A DNA stretch of 64,000 bases from Pseudomonas sp. R37(2017) (GCF_002113375.1 NZ_NEHO01000003.1:372001-436000); one strand, 5' to 3'. Counted from the first letter of the stretch, positions 38,483 through 48,152 are shown. Made by a program: numbers and translations. The notes: a model not told the origin generated them from the letters alone.

Positions 38483-39643
38483 ATGGCAACTCTCGAATTA
38501 CGCAACGTCAACAAGACCTACGGCCCTGGCCTGCCGGACACCCTGAAAAACATCGAGCTGAAAATCGATGACGGTGAGTTCCTGATCCTGGTCGGCCCGT
38601 CGGGCTGCGGCAAATCGACCTTGATGAACTGCATCGCCGGCCTGGAAACCATCAGTGGCGGTGCGATCCTGGTAGACGACGCCGACATCAGCGGCATGAG
38701 CCCCAAGGATCGCGACATTGCCATGGTGTTCCAGTCCTACGCGCTGTATCCGACCATGAGCGTGCGCGACAACATCGCCTTCGGCCTGAAGATCCGCAAA
38801 ATGCCGACCGCTGAAATCGACGAAGAAGTCGCTCGGGTTTCCAGGCTGTTGCAGATCGAACACCTGCTCAGCCGCAAGCCCGGGCAACTCTCCGGTGGTC
38901 AGCAGCAACGTGTGGCGATGGGCCGTGCCCTGGCGCGGCGGCCGAAGATTTATCTGTTCGACGAGCCGTTGTCCAACCTCGACGCCAAGCTGCGGGTCGA
39001 GATGCGTACCGAAATGAAACTGATGCACCAGCGCCTGAAAACCACCACGGTCTACGTGACCCACGACCAGATCGAAGCCATGACCCTGGGCGACAAAGTG
39101 GCGGTGATGAAGGACGGGATCATCCAGCAGTTCGGTTCGCCGAAAGACATCTACAACAACCCGGCCAATCTGTTCGTGGCGAGCTTCATCGGTTCGCCAC
39201 CGATGAACTTCATCCCGCTGCGCCTGCAGCGCAAGGACGGTCGTCTGCTGGCGTTGCTCGACAGTGGCCAGGCCCGTTGCGAATTGCCGCTGGGCATGCA
39301 GGACGCCGGACTCGAGGATCGCGAAGTGATCCTCGGCGTGCGCCCTGAGCAGATCATCCTGGCCAACGGCGAAGCGAACGGTTTGCCGACCATTCGTGCC
39401 GAAGTCCAGGTCGCCGAGCCGACCGGGCCCGACACCCTGGTCTTCGTCAATCTCAACGACACCAAGGTCTGCTGCCGCCTGGCCCCGGACGTAGCGCCAG
39501 GCGCGGGCGAGACGCTGACCCTGCAATTCGACCCGGCGAAAGTGCTGCTGTTCGATGCGAAAACGGGTGAGCGACTGGGGGGCGCTGGCGTAGCGAAAGC
39601 CGCATCACACGCTGACAACGTCGCCCAATTCAAAGGCCGTTGA
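38483..39643 (+). CDS. gltK: Glucose ABC transporter ATP-binding protein, MalK type
   Basis: The 386-residue ATPase has Walker A GPSGCGKST, signature LSGGQQQRVAMGRALARR, Walker B IYLFDEPLSNLDA and the H-loop VTHDQIEAMTL. A C-terminal beta domain (about 240-386) typical of MalK follows. It powers glucose import and may also be a regulatory contact. Confidence 0.95.
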   Translation: MATLELRNVNKTYGPGLPDTLKNIELKIDDGEFLILVGPSGCGKSTLMNCIAGLETISGGAILVDDADISGMSPKDRDIAMVFQSYALYPTMSVRDNIAFGLKIRKMPTAEIDEEVARVSRLLQIEHLLSRKPGQLSGGQQQRVAMGRALARRPKIYLFDEPLSNLDAKLRVEMRTEMKLMHQRLKTTTVYVTHDQIEAMTLGDKVAVMKDGIIQQFGSPKDIYNNPANLFVASFIGSPPMNFIPLRLQRKDGRLLALLDSGQARCELPLGMQDAGLEDREVILGVRPEQIILANGEANGLPTIRAEVQVAEPTGPDTLVFVNLNDTKVCCRLAPDVAPGAGETLTLQFDPAKVLLFDAKTGERLGGAGVAKAASHADNVAQFKGR

Positions 39644-39651
39644 AGATCAAA

Positions 39652-39768
39652 CCTGTAGGAGCGGGTGCCCGCTTGCGGCAAGCTCGCGATGGACGTCAAC
39701 GATGACACTGGAAACCTGACACCCCACGGTGTTCTCAGGTTTCTCGCGAGCATGCTCGCTCCTACAGA
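39652..39768. repeat. Hybrid REPIN before oprB
   Basis: The left arm is CTGTAGGAGCGGGTGCCCGC with the TTGCGG body, the right arm is CGCGAGCATGCTCGCTCCTACAG. The same hybrid arrangement occurs at 26226-26342. Confidence 0.82.
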
Positions 39769-39843
39769 GGGGAGAGGGGGGATTCGCAATGCGCGGCCTG
39801 TCGCGCATTGCACCGGATGTAACCGCGTTGGAAAAGAAAAGTT

Positions 39844-39856
39844 AATAACAATAAGA
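39844..39856 (+). promoter_or_regulatory. A-rich AAN-repeat leader before oprB
   Basis: AATAACAATAAGA lies 13 bases before the start codon and just upstream of the GAGG ribosome site. It fits the Hfq/Crc AANAANAA pattern. Confidence 0.5.
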
Positions 39857-39869
39857 CGAGGATGTAGGG

Positions 39870-41216
39870 ATGAAGATGAAGAACAAGGCCCGGTTGATCT
39901 GCCAGGTGTCAGCAGCGGCAGCACTGGTTCTGGCCGGCAATGCGATGGCCGATGAAGCGTTCAGCTCCGACTCCAGATGGATGACGGGCGATTGGGGTGG
40001 CGAGCGAACCAAACTGATCGAGCAAGGCATCGACATCAAGATGGACTACGTCGGTGAAGTCGGCGGCAACCTGCATGGCGGTTTCAACGATGACAAGACC
40101 GCGCGCTATGCCGACCAGTTTGGCCTGGGCGCGGCACTGGACCTGGAGAAACTGTTCGGCTGGGATAACACCCAGGCCAAGATCCAGCTCACCAACCGTA
40201 ACGGTGAGAACATCTCCAATGACCGTATCGGCGACCCGCGTGCCGGCACCCTGAGTTCCTCCCAGGAAGTCTTCGGGCGTGGCCATATGGTGCGTCTGAC
40301 CCAGTTGTGGATTCAGCACCAGTTCTTCGACAACAAACTGGACATCAAGGCCGGTTACTTCGGTGAAGGCGAAGACTTCAACACCTTCCCGTGCGAGTTC
40401 CAGAACCTAGCGTTCTGCGGATCCCAGGTGGGTAACTGGGCGACCAACATCTGGTACAACTGGCCGGTCAGCCAGGCGGCGATCCGCGTGAAGTACAACA
40501 TCAACGACGAGCTCTACGCGCAGATCGGCGCGTACAACCAGAACACCTCGCAACTGGAGCACGGCAACGGCTTCAAGCTCAGTGGCAGTGGCACCAATGG
40601 CACCGTCCTGCCGGTCGAGCTGGTCTGGTCGCCGAAGGTCAACAGCCTGCCGGGCGAGTACCGTGTCGGTTACTACAAAAGTACCTCCGATGCCGCGGAC
40701 GTTCTCAAGGACGACAACGGTCAGGATGCTGCGACCACCGGCAACCCTTATCGCGTTCACGATAGCAAGCACGGCTACTGGTTCGTCGCGCAGCAACAAC
40801 TGACCAGCCACAACGGTGACGCTTCTCGCGGTCTGAACATCGCGGCCAACGCCACTTTCCACGACAAGGACACCAACTTCATCGACAACTACCAGTCGTT
40901 GATGTTTGTCTACAAGGGGCCGTTCGATGCTCGTCCGAAGGATGACGTGGGCATCGGTTTCGCCCGTATCCATGTCAACGATGACGTGAAGAAAAACACC
41001 GAGTTGGTCAACGCGTCCAATGGCGTTTCGGATTACGACAATCCGCTGTTCTCGCCCATTCGTGAAACCGAATACAACTACGAGATCAACTACGGCGTCC
41101 ACGTAACCAACTGGCTGACCGTACGTCCCAACCTGCAATACATCACGCATCCGGGTGGTGTGGATGAAGTCGATAACGCGCTGGTGGCCGGCTTGAAAAT
41201 TCAGTCGGTGTTCTGA
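39870..41216 (+). CDS. oprB: Carbohydrate-selective porin OprB
   Basis: The 448-residue outer-membrane porin has a signal peptide (cleavage near AMADEAF, residue about 27) and the OprB start WMTGDWGGERTKLIEQGIDI. The remainder is a 16-strand barrel ending KIQSVF with the C-terminal phenylalanine needed for outer-membrane assembly. It admits glucose into the periplasm for GltB. A strong terminator follows. Confidence 0.96.
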   Translation: MKMKNKARLICQVSAAAALVLAGNAMADEAFSSDSRWMTGDWGGERTKLIEQGIDIKMDYVGEVGGNLHGGFNDDKTARYADQFGLGAALDLEKLFGWDNTQAKIQLTNRNGENISNDRIGDPRAGTLSSSQEVFGRGHMVRLTQLWIQHQFFDNKLDIKAGYFGEGEDFNTFPCEFQNLAFCGSQVGNWATNIWYNWPVSQAAIRVKYNINDELYAQIGAYNQNTSQLEHGNGFKLSGSGTNGTVLPVELVWSPKVNSLPGEYRVGYYKSTSDAADVLKDDNGQDAATTGNPYRVHDSKHGYWFVAQQQLTSHNGDASRGLNIAANATFHDKDTNFIDNYQSLMFVYKGPFDARPKDDVGIGFARIHVNDDVKKNTELVNASNGVSDYDNPLFSPIRETEYNYEINYGVHVTNWLTVRPNLQYITHPGGVDEVDNALVAGLKIQSVF

Positions 41217-41254
41217 CGCGTCTGCGATAAGCTGCTCTCCATGTGCGCATATTT

Positions 41255-41284
41255 GCGGACAGCCATGGCTGTCCGCTTTTTTTT
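41255..41284 (+). terminator. Rho-independent terminator of the glt-oprB operon
   Basis: A perfect 22-bp palindrome (GCGGACAGCCA/TGGCTGTCCGC) followed by eight T residues. Confidence 0.93.
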
Positions 41285-41330
41285 GCCGGCCGCGCACCCC
41301 GGTGACAGATGACTTTCAGGACCGTGGCAC

Positions 41331-42185
41331 ATGCTTGAGCATCCGCTACAACGCTTCTTCAAATCCTTGCGCGAACGACCGGTGTTTGCGTGGGAGCGCT
41401 ATCAGAAGCGCGACGTGTTGGTGATCGATCATCCGCTGTGTCAGGCGGTGTTCAGTCGTCAGGGCGCGCAGTTGCTGCACTTCCAGCCCAAGGGTCAGAA
41501 ACCCTGGCTATGGTGCGCGGCGAAGTGGCCGCAAGTGGGTGCCATTCGTGGTGGCGTGCCGGTGTGCTGGCCGTGGTATGGCCGTCATCCGAGCGAGAAT
41601 GCATGGCCGTCTCATGGCTGGGCACGTTTGCTCGACTGGAAGTTGATCGACAGCAGCAGTGACGATGAAGGTGTGCGTTTGCACTGGCGGCTTGAGTTGT
41701 GCGACTGGCAGGTAGACCTTCACGCGCATCTGGGTGAACGTATGGAACTGCGCCTGAGTACCGAGCACCAGGACGACATGCCATGCCAATTGAGCCAGGC
41801 TTTGCACGCCTACTGGCGTATTGGCGACGTCGGTGAGGTAGCGCTGTCTGGACTCGACGGCGCGCAAGGTTACGACCACTTGAACCGGCAGGTTTGCCAG
41901 CAGGAAGGCGAGTTGCGCGTGGACGGCGGCTGTCAGCGAGTGTTCCAGCATGACGGCGAGTTGCAGCTCAACGACCATGCCTGGCAACGGGCGCTGTGCA
42001 TTGATACCGGGGAAATGGCAGACACGGTGGTGTGGCATCCCGGTTCACGTCCGTTGCTGGGCGTTACCTGGAACGAGATATCCGAATTTGTCTGTGTGGA
42101 GGCGGCGAGCGGTGGCACCGACAGCCTGTGCCTTGCGCCCGGGGAGCGGGCGCATTTGAGCTTGCAGGCGCGGGTGGGGGCTTGA
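41331..42185 (+). CDS. D-hexose-6-phosphate mutarotase (YeaD/GalM-like)
   Basis: The 284-residue beta-sandwich protein has the YeaD pattern: GAQLLHFQPKGQKPWLW, then IRGGVPVCWPWYGRH, PSHGWARLLDW and the late GVTWNEISEFVCVE region, with the histidine and glutamate used for acid-base catalysis. It interconverts alpha and beta forms of glucose 6-phosphate and fits between glucose phosphorylation and Zwf. It is flanked by oprB and hexR, its standard Pseudomonas location. Confidence 0.9.
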   Translation: MLEHPLQRFFKSLRERPVFAWERYQKRDVLVIDHPLCQAVFSRQGAQLLHFQPKGQKPWLWCAAKWPQVGAIRGGVPVCWPWYGRHPSENAWPSHGWARLLDWKLIDSSSDDEGVRLHWRLELCDWQVDLHAHLGERMELRLSTEHQDDMPCQLSQALHAYWRIGDVGEVALSGLDGAQGYDHLNRQVCQQEGELRVDGGCQRVFQHDGELQLNDHAWQRALCIDTGEMADTVVWHPGSRPLLGVTWNEISEFVCVEAASGGTDSLCLAPGERAHLSLQARVGA

Positions 42186-42207
42186 TTCTGCGGTGTTGCG
42201 GCCAACC

Positions 42208-42306
42208 CCTTCGCGAGCAGGCTCGCTCCCACAATGGATCCTCAGTGGACACAGTATTGGTGTTCAACACATATCCACAGTGGGAGCGAGCCTGCTCGCG
42301 AAGAGG
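42208..42306. repeat. Diverging REP pair
   Basis: Reverse element (TCGCGAGCAGGCTCGCTCCCAC, about 42211-42232) and forward element (GTGGGAGCGAGCCTGCTCGC, about 42281-42302), back to back, between the convergent mutarotase and hexR genes. Confidence 0.82.
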
Positions 42307-42332
42307 CCGGGACAGACAGTAAAGATTTCGGG

Positions 42333-43202
42333 CTAGTTGAACTCATCACCCACCGGATACCGGCTGGCATTCAAGCTTTCCTTGATCTTGCGCAAATGCG
42401 GCTGGAAATCCACGCCCCGGCGCAAGGTCATGCCAGTGGCGAGCACGTCCAGCACGGTCAGCTGAATGATCCGCGACGTCATTGGCATGTAGATGTCGGT
42501 GTCTTCCGGCAGCGGAATGTTCAGGCTCAGGGTGCTGGCCTTGGCCAGCGGCGAGTTCTCGGCGGTCAGGCCAAGTACCGAGGCACCGTTTTCCCGGGCG
42601 ATGCGCGCCACTTCCACCAGTTCGCGGGTGCGGCCGGTGTAGGAAATGATCACGAACAACTCGCCGGTGTGGGCTACCGAGGCAATCATGCGCTGCATCA
42701 GTACATCGGCGTGGGCCGTGACGGCGAGGTTGAAACGGAAGAATTTGTGCTGCGCATCCAGTGCCACCGGGGCCGAGGCGCCGAGGCCGAAGAAGTGGAT
42801 CTGCCGGGCCTGGATCAGCAGGTCGACGGCGCGGCTGATCAGGTTCGGGTCCAGTGCCTGGCAAGCGCTGTCCAGCGAGGCGATGGCGCTGCCGAAGATC
42901 TTCTGGGTGTAGGCCTCCGGATTGTCGTCGGCTTCCACCGCACGGCTGACGTAGGCGGCGCCACTGGCCAGGCTCTGGGCCAGTTGCAGTTTGAGCTCGG
43001 GGTAGCCGCTGACGCCGAAGGAACGGCAGAAACGGTTGACCGTCGGTTCGCTGACCGAGGCGGCCTGGGCGAGGGCGGCGATGCTGAAGCGGGTGGCCTG
43101 CTGCGGGTTGAGCAGGATCACTTCGGCGACTTTGCGTTCGGCCTTGTTCAGCTCTTCAAGGCGATTCTGGATTTGCTCCAGTAGATTTCGCACGCGGTCC
43201 AT
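42333..43202 (-). CDS. hexR: HexR, RpiR-family repressor of glucose catabolism
   Basis: The 289-residue regulator has an N-terminal RpiR helix-turn-helix (about 1-77, [20 protein letters not shown]) and a C-terminal SIS sugar-phosphate domain (about 125-255, [20 protein letters not shown] and [10 protein letters not shown]). In Pseudomonas it represses zwf-pgl-eda, edd-glk and gap and is released by 2-keto-3-deoxy-6-phosphogluconate. It is divergent from zwf, as expected. Operators matching its consensus occur between gap and edd. Confidence 0.96.
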   Translation of the reverse strand: MDRVRNLLEQIQNRLEELNKAERKVAEVILLNPQQATRFSIAALAQAASVSEPTVNRFCRSFGVSGYPELKLQLAQSLASGAAYVSRAVEADDNPEAYTQKIFGSAIASLDSACQALDPNLISRAVDLLIQARQIHFFGLGASAPVALDAQHKFFRFNLAVTAHADVLMQRMIASVAHTGELFVIISYTGRTRELVEVARIARENGASVLGLTAENSPLAKASTLSLNIPLPEDTDIYMPMTSRIIQLTVLDVLATGMTLRRGVDFQPHLRKIKESLNASRYPVGDEFN

Positions 43203-43323
43203 ATAAGTATCCTTGATTCACCGGCACCGATAAGCGCGCGGCTAATGCAAAAAGGGCCTTTGGTGAGGCCCGTAACGGTGGCCTATCCTACTGATGGCTC
43301 CGACCGACCACCACTCGGAATCT

Positions 43324-43357
43324 ACATTTTGCAAAAATGTTGTGGTTATTACTACAT
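43324..43357. promoter_or_regulatory. Two adjacent palindromes between hexR and zwf (candidate HexR site)
   Basis: ACATTTT-GCA-AAAATGT (43324-43340) is an exact 7+3+7 palindrome and is followed by TTGTGGTTATTACTACAT (43340-43357), a near-palindrome with TTGT and ACAT ends. The second resembles a HexR site but not the strict TTGT-N7-ACAA form found at gap and edd. Confidence 0.45.
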
Positions 43358-43406
43358 TTTCCCTTGAGTGATGCCTTGAAAAAAGGTATTTGTAGCTTAA
43401 CTTGAT

Positions 43407-43419
43407 AAAAGAACAAACA
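43407..43419 (+). promoter_or_regulatory. A-rich leader before zwf
   Basis: AAAAGAACAAACA ends 2 bases before the zwf start codon and takes the place of a normal Shine-Dalgarno sequence. It again fits the AAN repeat recognised by Hfq. Confidence 0.45.
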
Positions 43420-43421
43420 TC

Positions 43422-44891
43422 ATGCTCTCGATTACGGTTGAACCGTGCACCTTTGCCTTGTTCGGCGCCCTGGGCGATCTGGCCTTGCGCAAGCTGTTTC
43501 CTGCCCTTTATCAACTCGACGGCGCAGGCCTGCTGCACGAGGACACGCGCATCATCGCGTTGGCCCGTGAGGCTGGCAGCGAGCAGGAACACCTGGCGTT
43601 CATTGCCTCCGAGCTGCGCCGCTATGTCGGTGCCAAAGAGCTGGACGAGGCGGTGGTCGAGCGTTTTCTGGCACGCCTGAGCTACCTGCACGTCGACTTC
43701 CTCAACTCCGAAGATTACGTGGCCCTGGCCGAATCCGCCGGCAGTGCGCAGCGGGTCATCGCCTACTTTGCGACCCCGGCCGCCGTCTATGGCGCGATTT
43801 GCGAGAACCTGGCCAAGGTCGGCCTGGCGGCAAACACCCGCGTGGTCCTGGAAAAGCCCATCGGTTCCGACCTGGAATCCTCGCGCAAGGTCAATGACGC
43901 CGTGGCGCAGTTCTTCCCGGAGAACCGCACCTACCGCATCGACCACTACCTGGGCAAAGAGACCGTCCAGAACCTGATCGCCCTGCGCTTCGCCAACAGC
44001 CTGTTCGAAACCCAGTGGAACCAGAACTACATCTCCCACGTGGAAATCACCGTGGCCGAGAAGGTTGGTATCGAAGGCCGCTGGGGTTACTTCGACAAGG
44101 CCGGTCAACTGCGGGACATGATCCAGAACCACTTGCTGCAACTGCTCTGCCTGATCGCCATGGACCCGCCGGCCGACCTGTCCGCCGACAGTATCCGCGA
44201 CGAGAAGGTCAAGGTGCTCAAGGCCCTGGCGCCGATCAGCCCGGAGGGCCTGACCACCCAGGTGGTGCGCGGCCAGTACATCGCCGGCTACAGCGAAGGC
44301 AAAGCGGTGCCCGGGTACCTGGAAGAACCCAATTCCAACACCCAGAGCAATACCGAAACCTTCGTTGCCCTGCGTGCCGACATCCGTAACTGGCGCTGGG
44401 CCGGCGTGCCGTTCTACCTGCGTACCGGCAAGCGCATGCCGCAGAAGCTGTCGCAGATCGTCATCCACTTCAAGGAACCGTCGCACTACATCTTCGCTCC
44501 CGAGCAGCGCCTGCAAATCAGCAACAAGCTGATTATCCGCCTGCAACCGGATGAAGGCATTTCCTTGCGCGTGATGACCAAGGATCAAGGCCTGGATAAA
44601 GGCATGCAGCTGCGCAGCGGTCCATTGCAGCTGAATTTTTCCGACACCTGGAGCAGCGCACGGATTCCCGATGCCTACGAGCGGTTGTTGCTGGAAGTGA
44701 TGCGCGGCAATCAGAACCTGTTTGTCCGTAAAGATGAAATCGAAGCCGCGTGGAAGTGGTGTGACCAGTTGATCGCCGGGTGGAAAAAGTCCGGTGATGC
44801 GCCCAAGCCGTACGCGGCCGGGTCCTGGGGGCCGATGAGCTCCATTGCTTTGATCACGCGGGACGGGAGGTCGTGGTATGGCGATATCTAA
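43422..44891 (+). CDS. zwf: Glucose-6-phosphate 1-dehydrogenase
   Basis: The 489-residue enzyme oxidises glucose 6-phosphate to 6-phosphogluconolactone. The coenzyme motif is [11 protein letters not shown] (leucine in place of the common serine, as in other Pseudomonas Zwf proteins), and the catalytic site is RIDHYLGKE. First gene of zwf-pgl-eda, overlapping pgl by 14 bp. The start lacks a clear ribosome site and sits behind an A-rich leader. Confidence 0.97.
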   Translation: MLSITVEPCTFALFGALGDLALRKLFPALYQLDGAGLLHEDTRIIALAREAGSEQEHLAFIASELRRYVGAKELDEAVVERFLARLSYLHVDFLNSEDYVALAESAGSAQRVIAYFATPAAVYGAICENLAKVGLAANTRVVLEKPIGSDLESSRKVNDAVAQFFPENRTYRIDHYLGKETVQNLIALRFANSLFETQWNQNYISHVEITVAEKVGIEGRWGYFDKAGQLRDMIQNHLLQLLCLIAMDPPADLSADSIRDEKVKVLKALAPISPEGLTTQVVRGQYIAGYSEGKAVPGYLEEPNSNTQSNTETFVALRADIRNWRWAGVPFYLRTGKRMPQKLSQIVIHFKEPSHYIFAPEQRLQISNKLIIRLQPDEGISLRVMTKDQGLDKGMQLRSGPLQLNFSDTWSSARIPDAYERLLLEVMRGNQNLFVRKDEIEAAWKWCDQLIAGWKKSGDAPKPYAAGSWGPMSSIALITRDGRSWYGDI

Positions 44892-45591
44892 ACTGAAACT
44901 GCCTCAAGGCGTCAGCGCCCATGGGTTCAAGAGCCCGGTGCTGCTGGCTGAAAGCCTGGCACTGAACGTGGCGAAGCAGCTGAGCGATGCGATCGACGCC
45001 CGGGGCACTGCGACCCTGGTGGTTTCCGGCGGCCGCAGCCCGGTGGCGTTTTTCCAGCACCTGGCCAAGCAGACACTGGACTGGTCGAACGTGGTGGTCA
45101 GCCTGGCCGACGAGCGCTGGGTGCCGGTCGAACACGCTGACAGTAACGCCGGCTTGATCAAGAAATACCTGCTGCAAGGCCCCGCGGCCAAGGCGCGGTT
45201 CCTGAGCCTGTACAGCGCCAGCGCCAACCTTGAACAGGCGGCCGAGAAGGCTGACCGTTTGCTGTCCGAACTGCCGGCGATTGACGTACTGATCCTCGGC
45301 ATGGGCGATGACGGCCACACCGCGTCGCTGTTCCCCAACAGTCCGAACCTTGCCGAGGCCCTGCAGGCCGATGGCATTCGTCACTGCTGGCCGATGCTGG
45401 CGCCGACTGTGCCGCGTCAGCGCCTGACCATGAGTCGTGCGCTACTGGCCTCGGCCAAGCACAAGGTTCTATCGATTTCCGGTCAGTCCAAGCTGACCAC
45501 CCTGAGTTTCGCGCTGGCCGGTGACGATGTCGCCGAAATGCCGGTGCGCGCCTTTCTGCAACCCACGTTAGAGATTTACTGGTGCCCATGA
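44878..45591 (+). CDS. pgl: 6-phosphogluconolactonase
   Basis: The 237-residue hydrolase of the DevB/SOL family contains [29 protein letters not shown] and [15 protein letters not shown], the residues that bind and hydrolyse the lactone. It overlaps zwf and precedes eda, consistent with its place between them in the pathway. Confidence 0.96.
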   Translation: MAISKLKLPQGVSAHGFKSPVLLAESLALNVAKQLSDAIDARGTATLVVSGGRSPVAFFQHLAKQTLDWSNVVVSLADERWVPVEHADSNAGLIKKYLLQGPAAKARFLSLYSASANLEQAAEKADRLLSELPAIDVLILGMGDDGHTASLFPNSPNLAEALQADGIRHCWPMLAPTVPRQRLTMSRALLASAKHKVLSISGQSKLTTLSFALAGDDVAEMPVRAFLQPTLEIYWCP

Positions 45592-45608
45592 GCCAAGGAA
45601 CAGCCGCT

Positions 45609-46274
45609 ATGACAAACCCATCCCCGACCGTTTCCATGGCGGACAAAGTTGCCCTGATCGACAGCCTCTGCGCGAAAGCGCGGATTCTGCCGGTGATCAC
45701 CATTGCCCGCGAGCAGGACGTCCTGCCGTTGGCCGATGCCCTTGCCGCCGGTGGCCTGACCGCCCTGGAAGTGACCCTGCGTTCGCAGTTCGGCCTCAAG
45801 GCCATCCAGATCCTGCGCGAGCAGCGCCCGGAGCTGGTGACCGGTGCCGGCACCGTGCTCGATCGCCACATGCTGGCGGCGGCGGAAGCGGCGGGCTCGC
45901 AATTCATCGTCACGCCGGGCATCACCCGTGATCTGCTGGAAGCGAGCGTCGCCAGCCCGATTCCACTGTTGCCGGGCATCAGCAATGCCTCGGGCATCAT
46001 GGAAGGCTATGGTCTGGGCTATCGCCGCTTCAAGCTGTTCCCGGCGGAAGTCAGCGGTGGCGTTGCAGCCATCAAGGCGTTGGGCGGCCCGTTCGGCGAA
46101 GTGAAATTCTGCCCGACCGGCGGCGTCGGCCCGGCCAATATCAAGAGCTACATGGCGTTGAAAAACGTCATGTGCGTGGGCGGTAGCTGGATGCTTGATC
46201 CGGAGTGGATCAAGAACGGCGACTGGGCCCGCATTCAGGAATGCACCGCCGAGGCTTTGGCGCTGCTGGACTGA
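45609..46274 (+). CDS. eda: KDPG aldolase (2-keto-3-deoxy-6-phosphogluconate aldolase)
   Basis: From the ATG at 45609 (MTNPSPTVSMADKVALI) the product is 221 residues; AAGGAA precedes this start by 8 bases and it aligns with known Pseudomonas Eda starts, while an upstream in-frame GTG would overlap pgl. Conserved sites are the glutamate in LEVTLRS, VTGAGTVLD, the Schiff-base lysine in RRFKLFPAE and FCPTGGVGPAN. It cleaves KDPG to pyruvate and glyceraldehyde-3-phosphate. Confidence 0.96.
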   Translation: MTNPSPTVSMADKVALIDSLCAKARILPVITIAREQDVLPLADALAAGGLTALEVTLRSQFGLKAIQILREQRPELVTGAGTVLDRHMLAAAEAAGSQFIVTPGITRDLLEASVASPIPLLPGISNASGIMEGYGLGYRRFKLFPAEVSGGVAAIKALGGPFGEVKFCPTGGVGPANIKSYMALKNVMCVGGSWMLDPEWIKNGDWARIQECTAEALALLD

Positions 46275-46313
46275 TCGCTTCACCCGACACTTCGTTGTGT
46301 GTTCTACGGCTTT

Positions 46314-46346
46314 ACGGTGCGCTTGGTCGGTGCACCGTTTTTTTTT
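46314..46346 (+). terminator. Terminator after zwf-pgl-eda
   Basis: Stem ACGGTGC/GCACCGT with an 11-base loop followed by a run of nine T residues. Confidence 0.85.
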
Positions 46347-46372
46347 GCCCGCGAAAAGTCGTGGCAATCAAT

Positions 46373-46509
46373 ACCTGTAGGAGCGAGCACGCTCGCGATG
46401 GACGTGAACGATAACGCGGGGCATCAGGTTGGCCCGAGTCGACTGAGCGACCATCGCGAGCGTGCTCGCTCCTACAGGTACCGGCGTTATCGTTCGACCA
46501 TCGCGAGTA
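46373..46509. repeat. REPIN plus a third partial REP
   Basis: A facing pair (arms ACCTGTAGGAGCGAGCACGC and the complement, 46373-46480) is followed by another truncated body (GTTATCGTTCGACCATCGCG, to 46509), suggesting an incomplete duplication of the same kind that built the array at 30321. Confidence 0.82.
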
Positions 46510-46511
46510 GG

Positions 46512-47693
46512 TCAGCACAACTCCGTCAGCGCCGTGGTCAGCCGCGTCATGTGTTCGGCGGTGGTGGTCAGCCCTGGAGTGATACGGATGCACGGACCGC
46601 ACGCCGCGCCGGTGCGTACTACGGTGAACAGGTTGTAGTCGTTGAGCAGCCGCTCGACCATTGACTGCTGATCGGCCTGGGCGATGAAACGCATGGACGT
46701 GATGCCGCAATACAGGCGCGGGTCATCCGGGGTCAGGACTTCAATGCCCGGCAACTGCCGCGCCGCCCTGACCCAGCGGTTGCGCAGATAATTGAGCCGC
46801 GTGCCTTTGGCCGCGGCGCCCCCCATCGCCCAATGTTCTTCAAGCACCAGCGGCAGGGTCAGAAGCGCCGGGATGTTGGGGGTGCTGTACGAGGTGCGGG
46901 CACGGATGTCGGTCGGCGGAAAATGCATCTCGCCCATGTCCGGGTCAATGTCGGCCAGGCGCTCGGGGGCGATGTAGATGAAGCCGAGCGTCAACGGCGC
47001 GCCGATCCACTTGTGCAGGTTGAAACCGGCGAAGTGGATGCCCAGTGCGGTGAGGTCGAATTCGATCTGGCCGAGGGCATGGGCCCCGTCGAGGATGACG
47101 TCGATGCCATGTTCCTTCGCAGCGGCTGCAATTGCCTGCACCGGCATCACCAGGCCCGTGCGATGGGTGACGTGGGTCAGGGCCATCAACTTCAGCCGTG
47201 GATACCGTGCGAAAGTTTCGCGGTAGGTGTTCAACAGGCTGTCGAAAGTTGCCGGGTGCGCATGTTCGATTTCGACAACTTCAACGCCGCGATTGCGCGC
47301 CAGCCAGCGCATGGCGCCTTTGACCGTATCGTATTCCAGGTCGCAGATCAGTACCTGATCGCCGGGCTGGAGCCGATTGTAATTGCGGATCAGCGACTGC
47401 AAGCCTTCCGACGCGTTGCGGGTCAGGGCGATGCTGTCGGCGGGTGCGCCAATCAACCTGGCCAGTTGCGCACGGATCTTCAGGCTGTCGTCCTGTTCGA
47501 AACGCTGGCGCACGTACACCGAGTTACTGCGGTTGATGAGTTCGATGTTGCGCTGGTATTCCTCGACCACCGTGCGCGACATGCGCCCGAAGTAACCGTT
47601 TTCCAGGTTGAGCGGGCCGGGTTCGACATCGTAGCGGTCGGCAAAGGTCTGCCAGAAGGCTTCATCACGGGCGCGGAGGGTGTTGTCGGGCAT
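46512..47693 (-). CDS. Aminotransferase class V (isopenicillin-N epimerase-like)
   Basis: The 393-residue PLP enzyme has the class V fold: EGLQSLIRNYNRLQPGDQVL, then DGAHALGQIEFDLTAL with the PLP-binding aspartate, and the Schiff-base lysine in FNLHKWIGAPL. It is close to the CefD/isopenicillin-N epimerase and cysteine-desulfurase-like group. The substrate is unknown; there is no signal peptide. It is followed upstream by a small gene on the same strand 19 bp away. Confidence 0.85.
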   Translation of the reverse strand: MPDNTLRARDEAFWQTFADRYDVEPGPLNLENGYFGRMSRTVVEEYQRNIELINRSNSVYVRQRFEQDDSLKIRAQLARLIGAPADSIALTRNASEGLQSLIRNYNRLQPGDQVLICDLEYDTVKGAMRWLARNRGVEVVEIEHAHPATFDSLLNTYRETFARYPRLKLMALTHVTHRTGLVMPVQAIAAAAKEHGIDVILDGAHALGQIEFDLTALGIHFAGFNLHKWIGAPLTLGFIYIAPERLADIDPDMGEMHFPPTDIRARTSYSTPNIPALLTLPLVLEEHWAMGGAAAKGTRLNYLRNRWVRAARQLPGIEVLTPDDPRLYCGITSMRFIAQADQQSMVERLLNDYNLFTVVRTGAACGPCIRITPGLTTTAEHMTRLTTALTELC

Positions 47694-47712
47694 GGCGTAC
47701 TCGGTAGGTGAT

Positions 47713-47949
47713 TCAGTGGCGCGGGGCCGGCTTGCCGTGTTTGGCGCGCAGCGGTTCGAGCAAGTCCGACAAACCGTTGTGATCGATTTCCTGCATCAGG
47801 GCCAGCAGGCCACCCAACTCGCCATGGGGGAAACCCTCCCGGGCGAACCAGTTCAGGTAAGGGCCGGGCAGGTCGGCAATGATTCGACCCTTGTACTTGC
47901 CGAAGGGCATTTCGCGGGTGATCAGCAGTTCGAGTTTTTCAGGGTTCAT
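47713..47949 (-). CDS. Small conserved protein, DUF3820 (QSregVF_b-like)
   Basis: The 78-residue product contains MPFGKYKGRIIADLPGPYLNWFAR, the motif of a small family sometimes labelled 'putative quorum-sensing-regulated virulence factor' and resembling the exonuclease-associated DUF3820. It is cytosolic, function unproven. It probably shares a transcript with the aminotransferase. Confidence 0.8.
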   Translation of the reverse strand: MNPEKLELLITREMPFGKYKGRIIADLPGPYLNWFAREGFPHGELGGLLALMQEIDHNGLSDLLEPLRAKHGKPAPRH

Positions 47950-48096
47950 CGATCAGTCGTCTTGATTCAGTCAGTCTGGAAAATACAGGCATTCTGCATG
48001 CAGGCCAAATGACAGATCATGCAAATAAAACGGATACAGATTCTCTGGCGATTGATAACTCTTTGAAAAACAAGAAATAAATTAACGGTTCCAGTC

Positions 48097-48111
48097 TGGC
48101 ATGCAGGGTGC
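48097..48111 (+). promoter_or_regulatory. Sigma-54-like promoter before the DUF2383 gene
   Basis: TGGCATGCAGGGTGC keeps the GG and GC dinucleotides at exact -24/-12 spacing with two other mismatches to TGGCAC-N5-TTGC. It is 41 bp before the ATG, a sensible distance. No adjacent activator gene is present. Confidence 0.4.
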
Positions 48112-48152
48112 ACTACTCATTGCATCTTTCATGACACGCGAGGAACCGAAAA

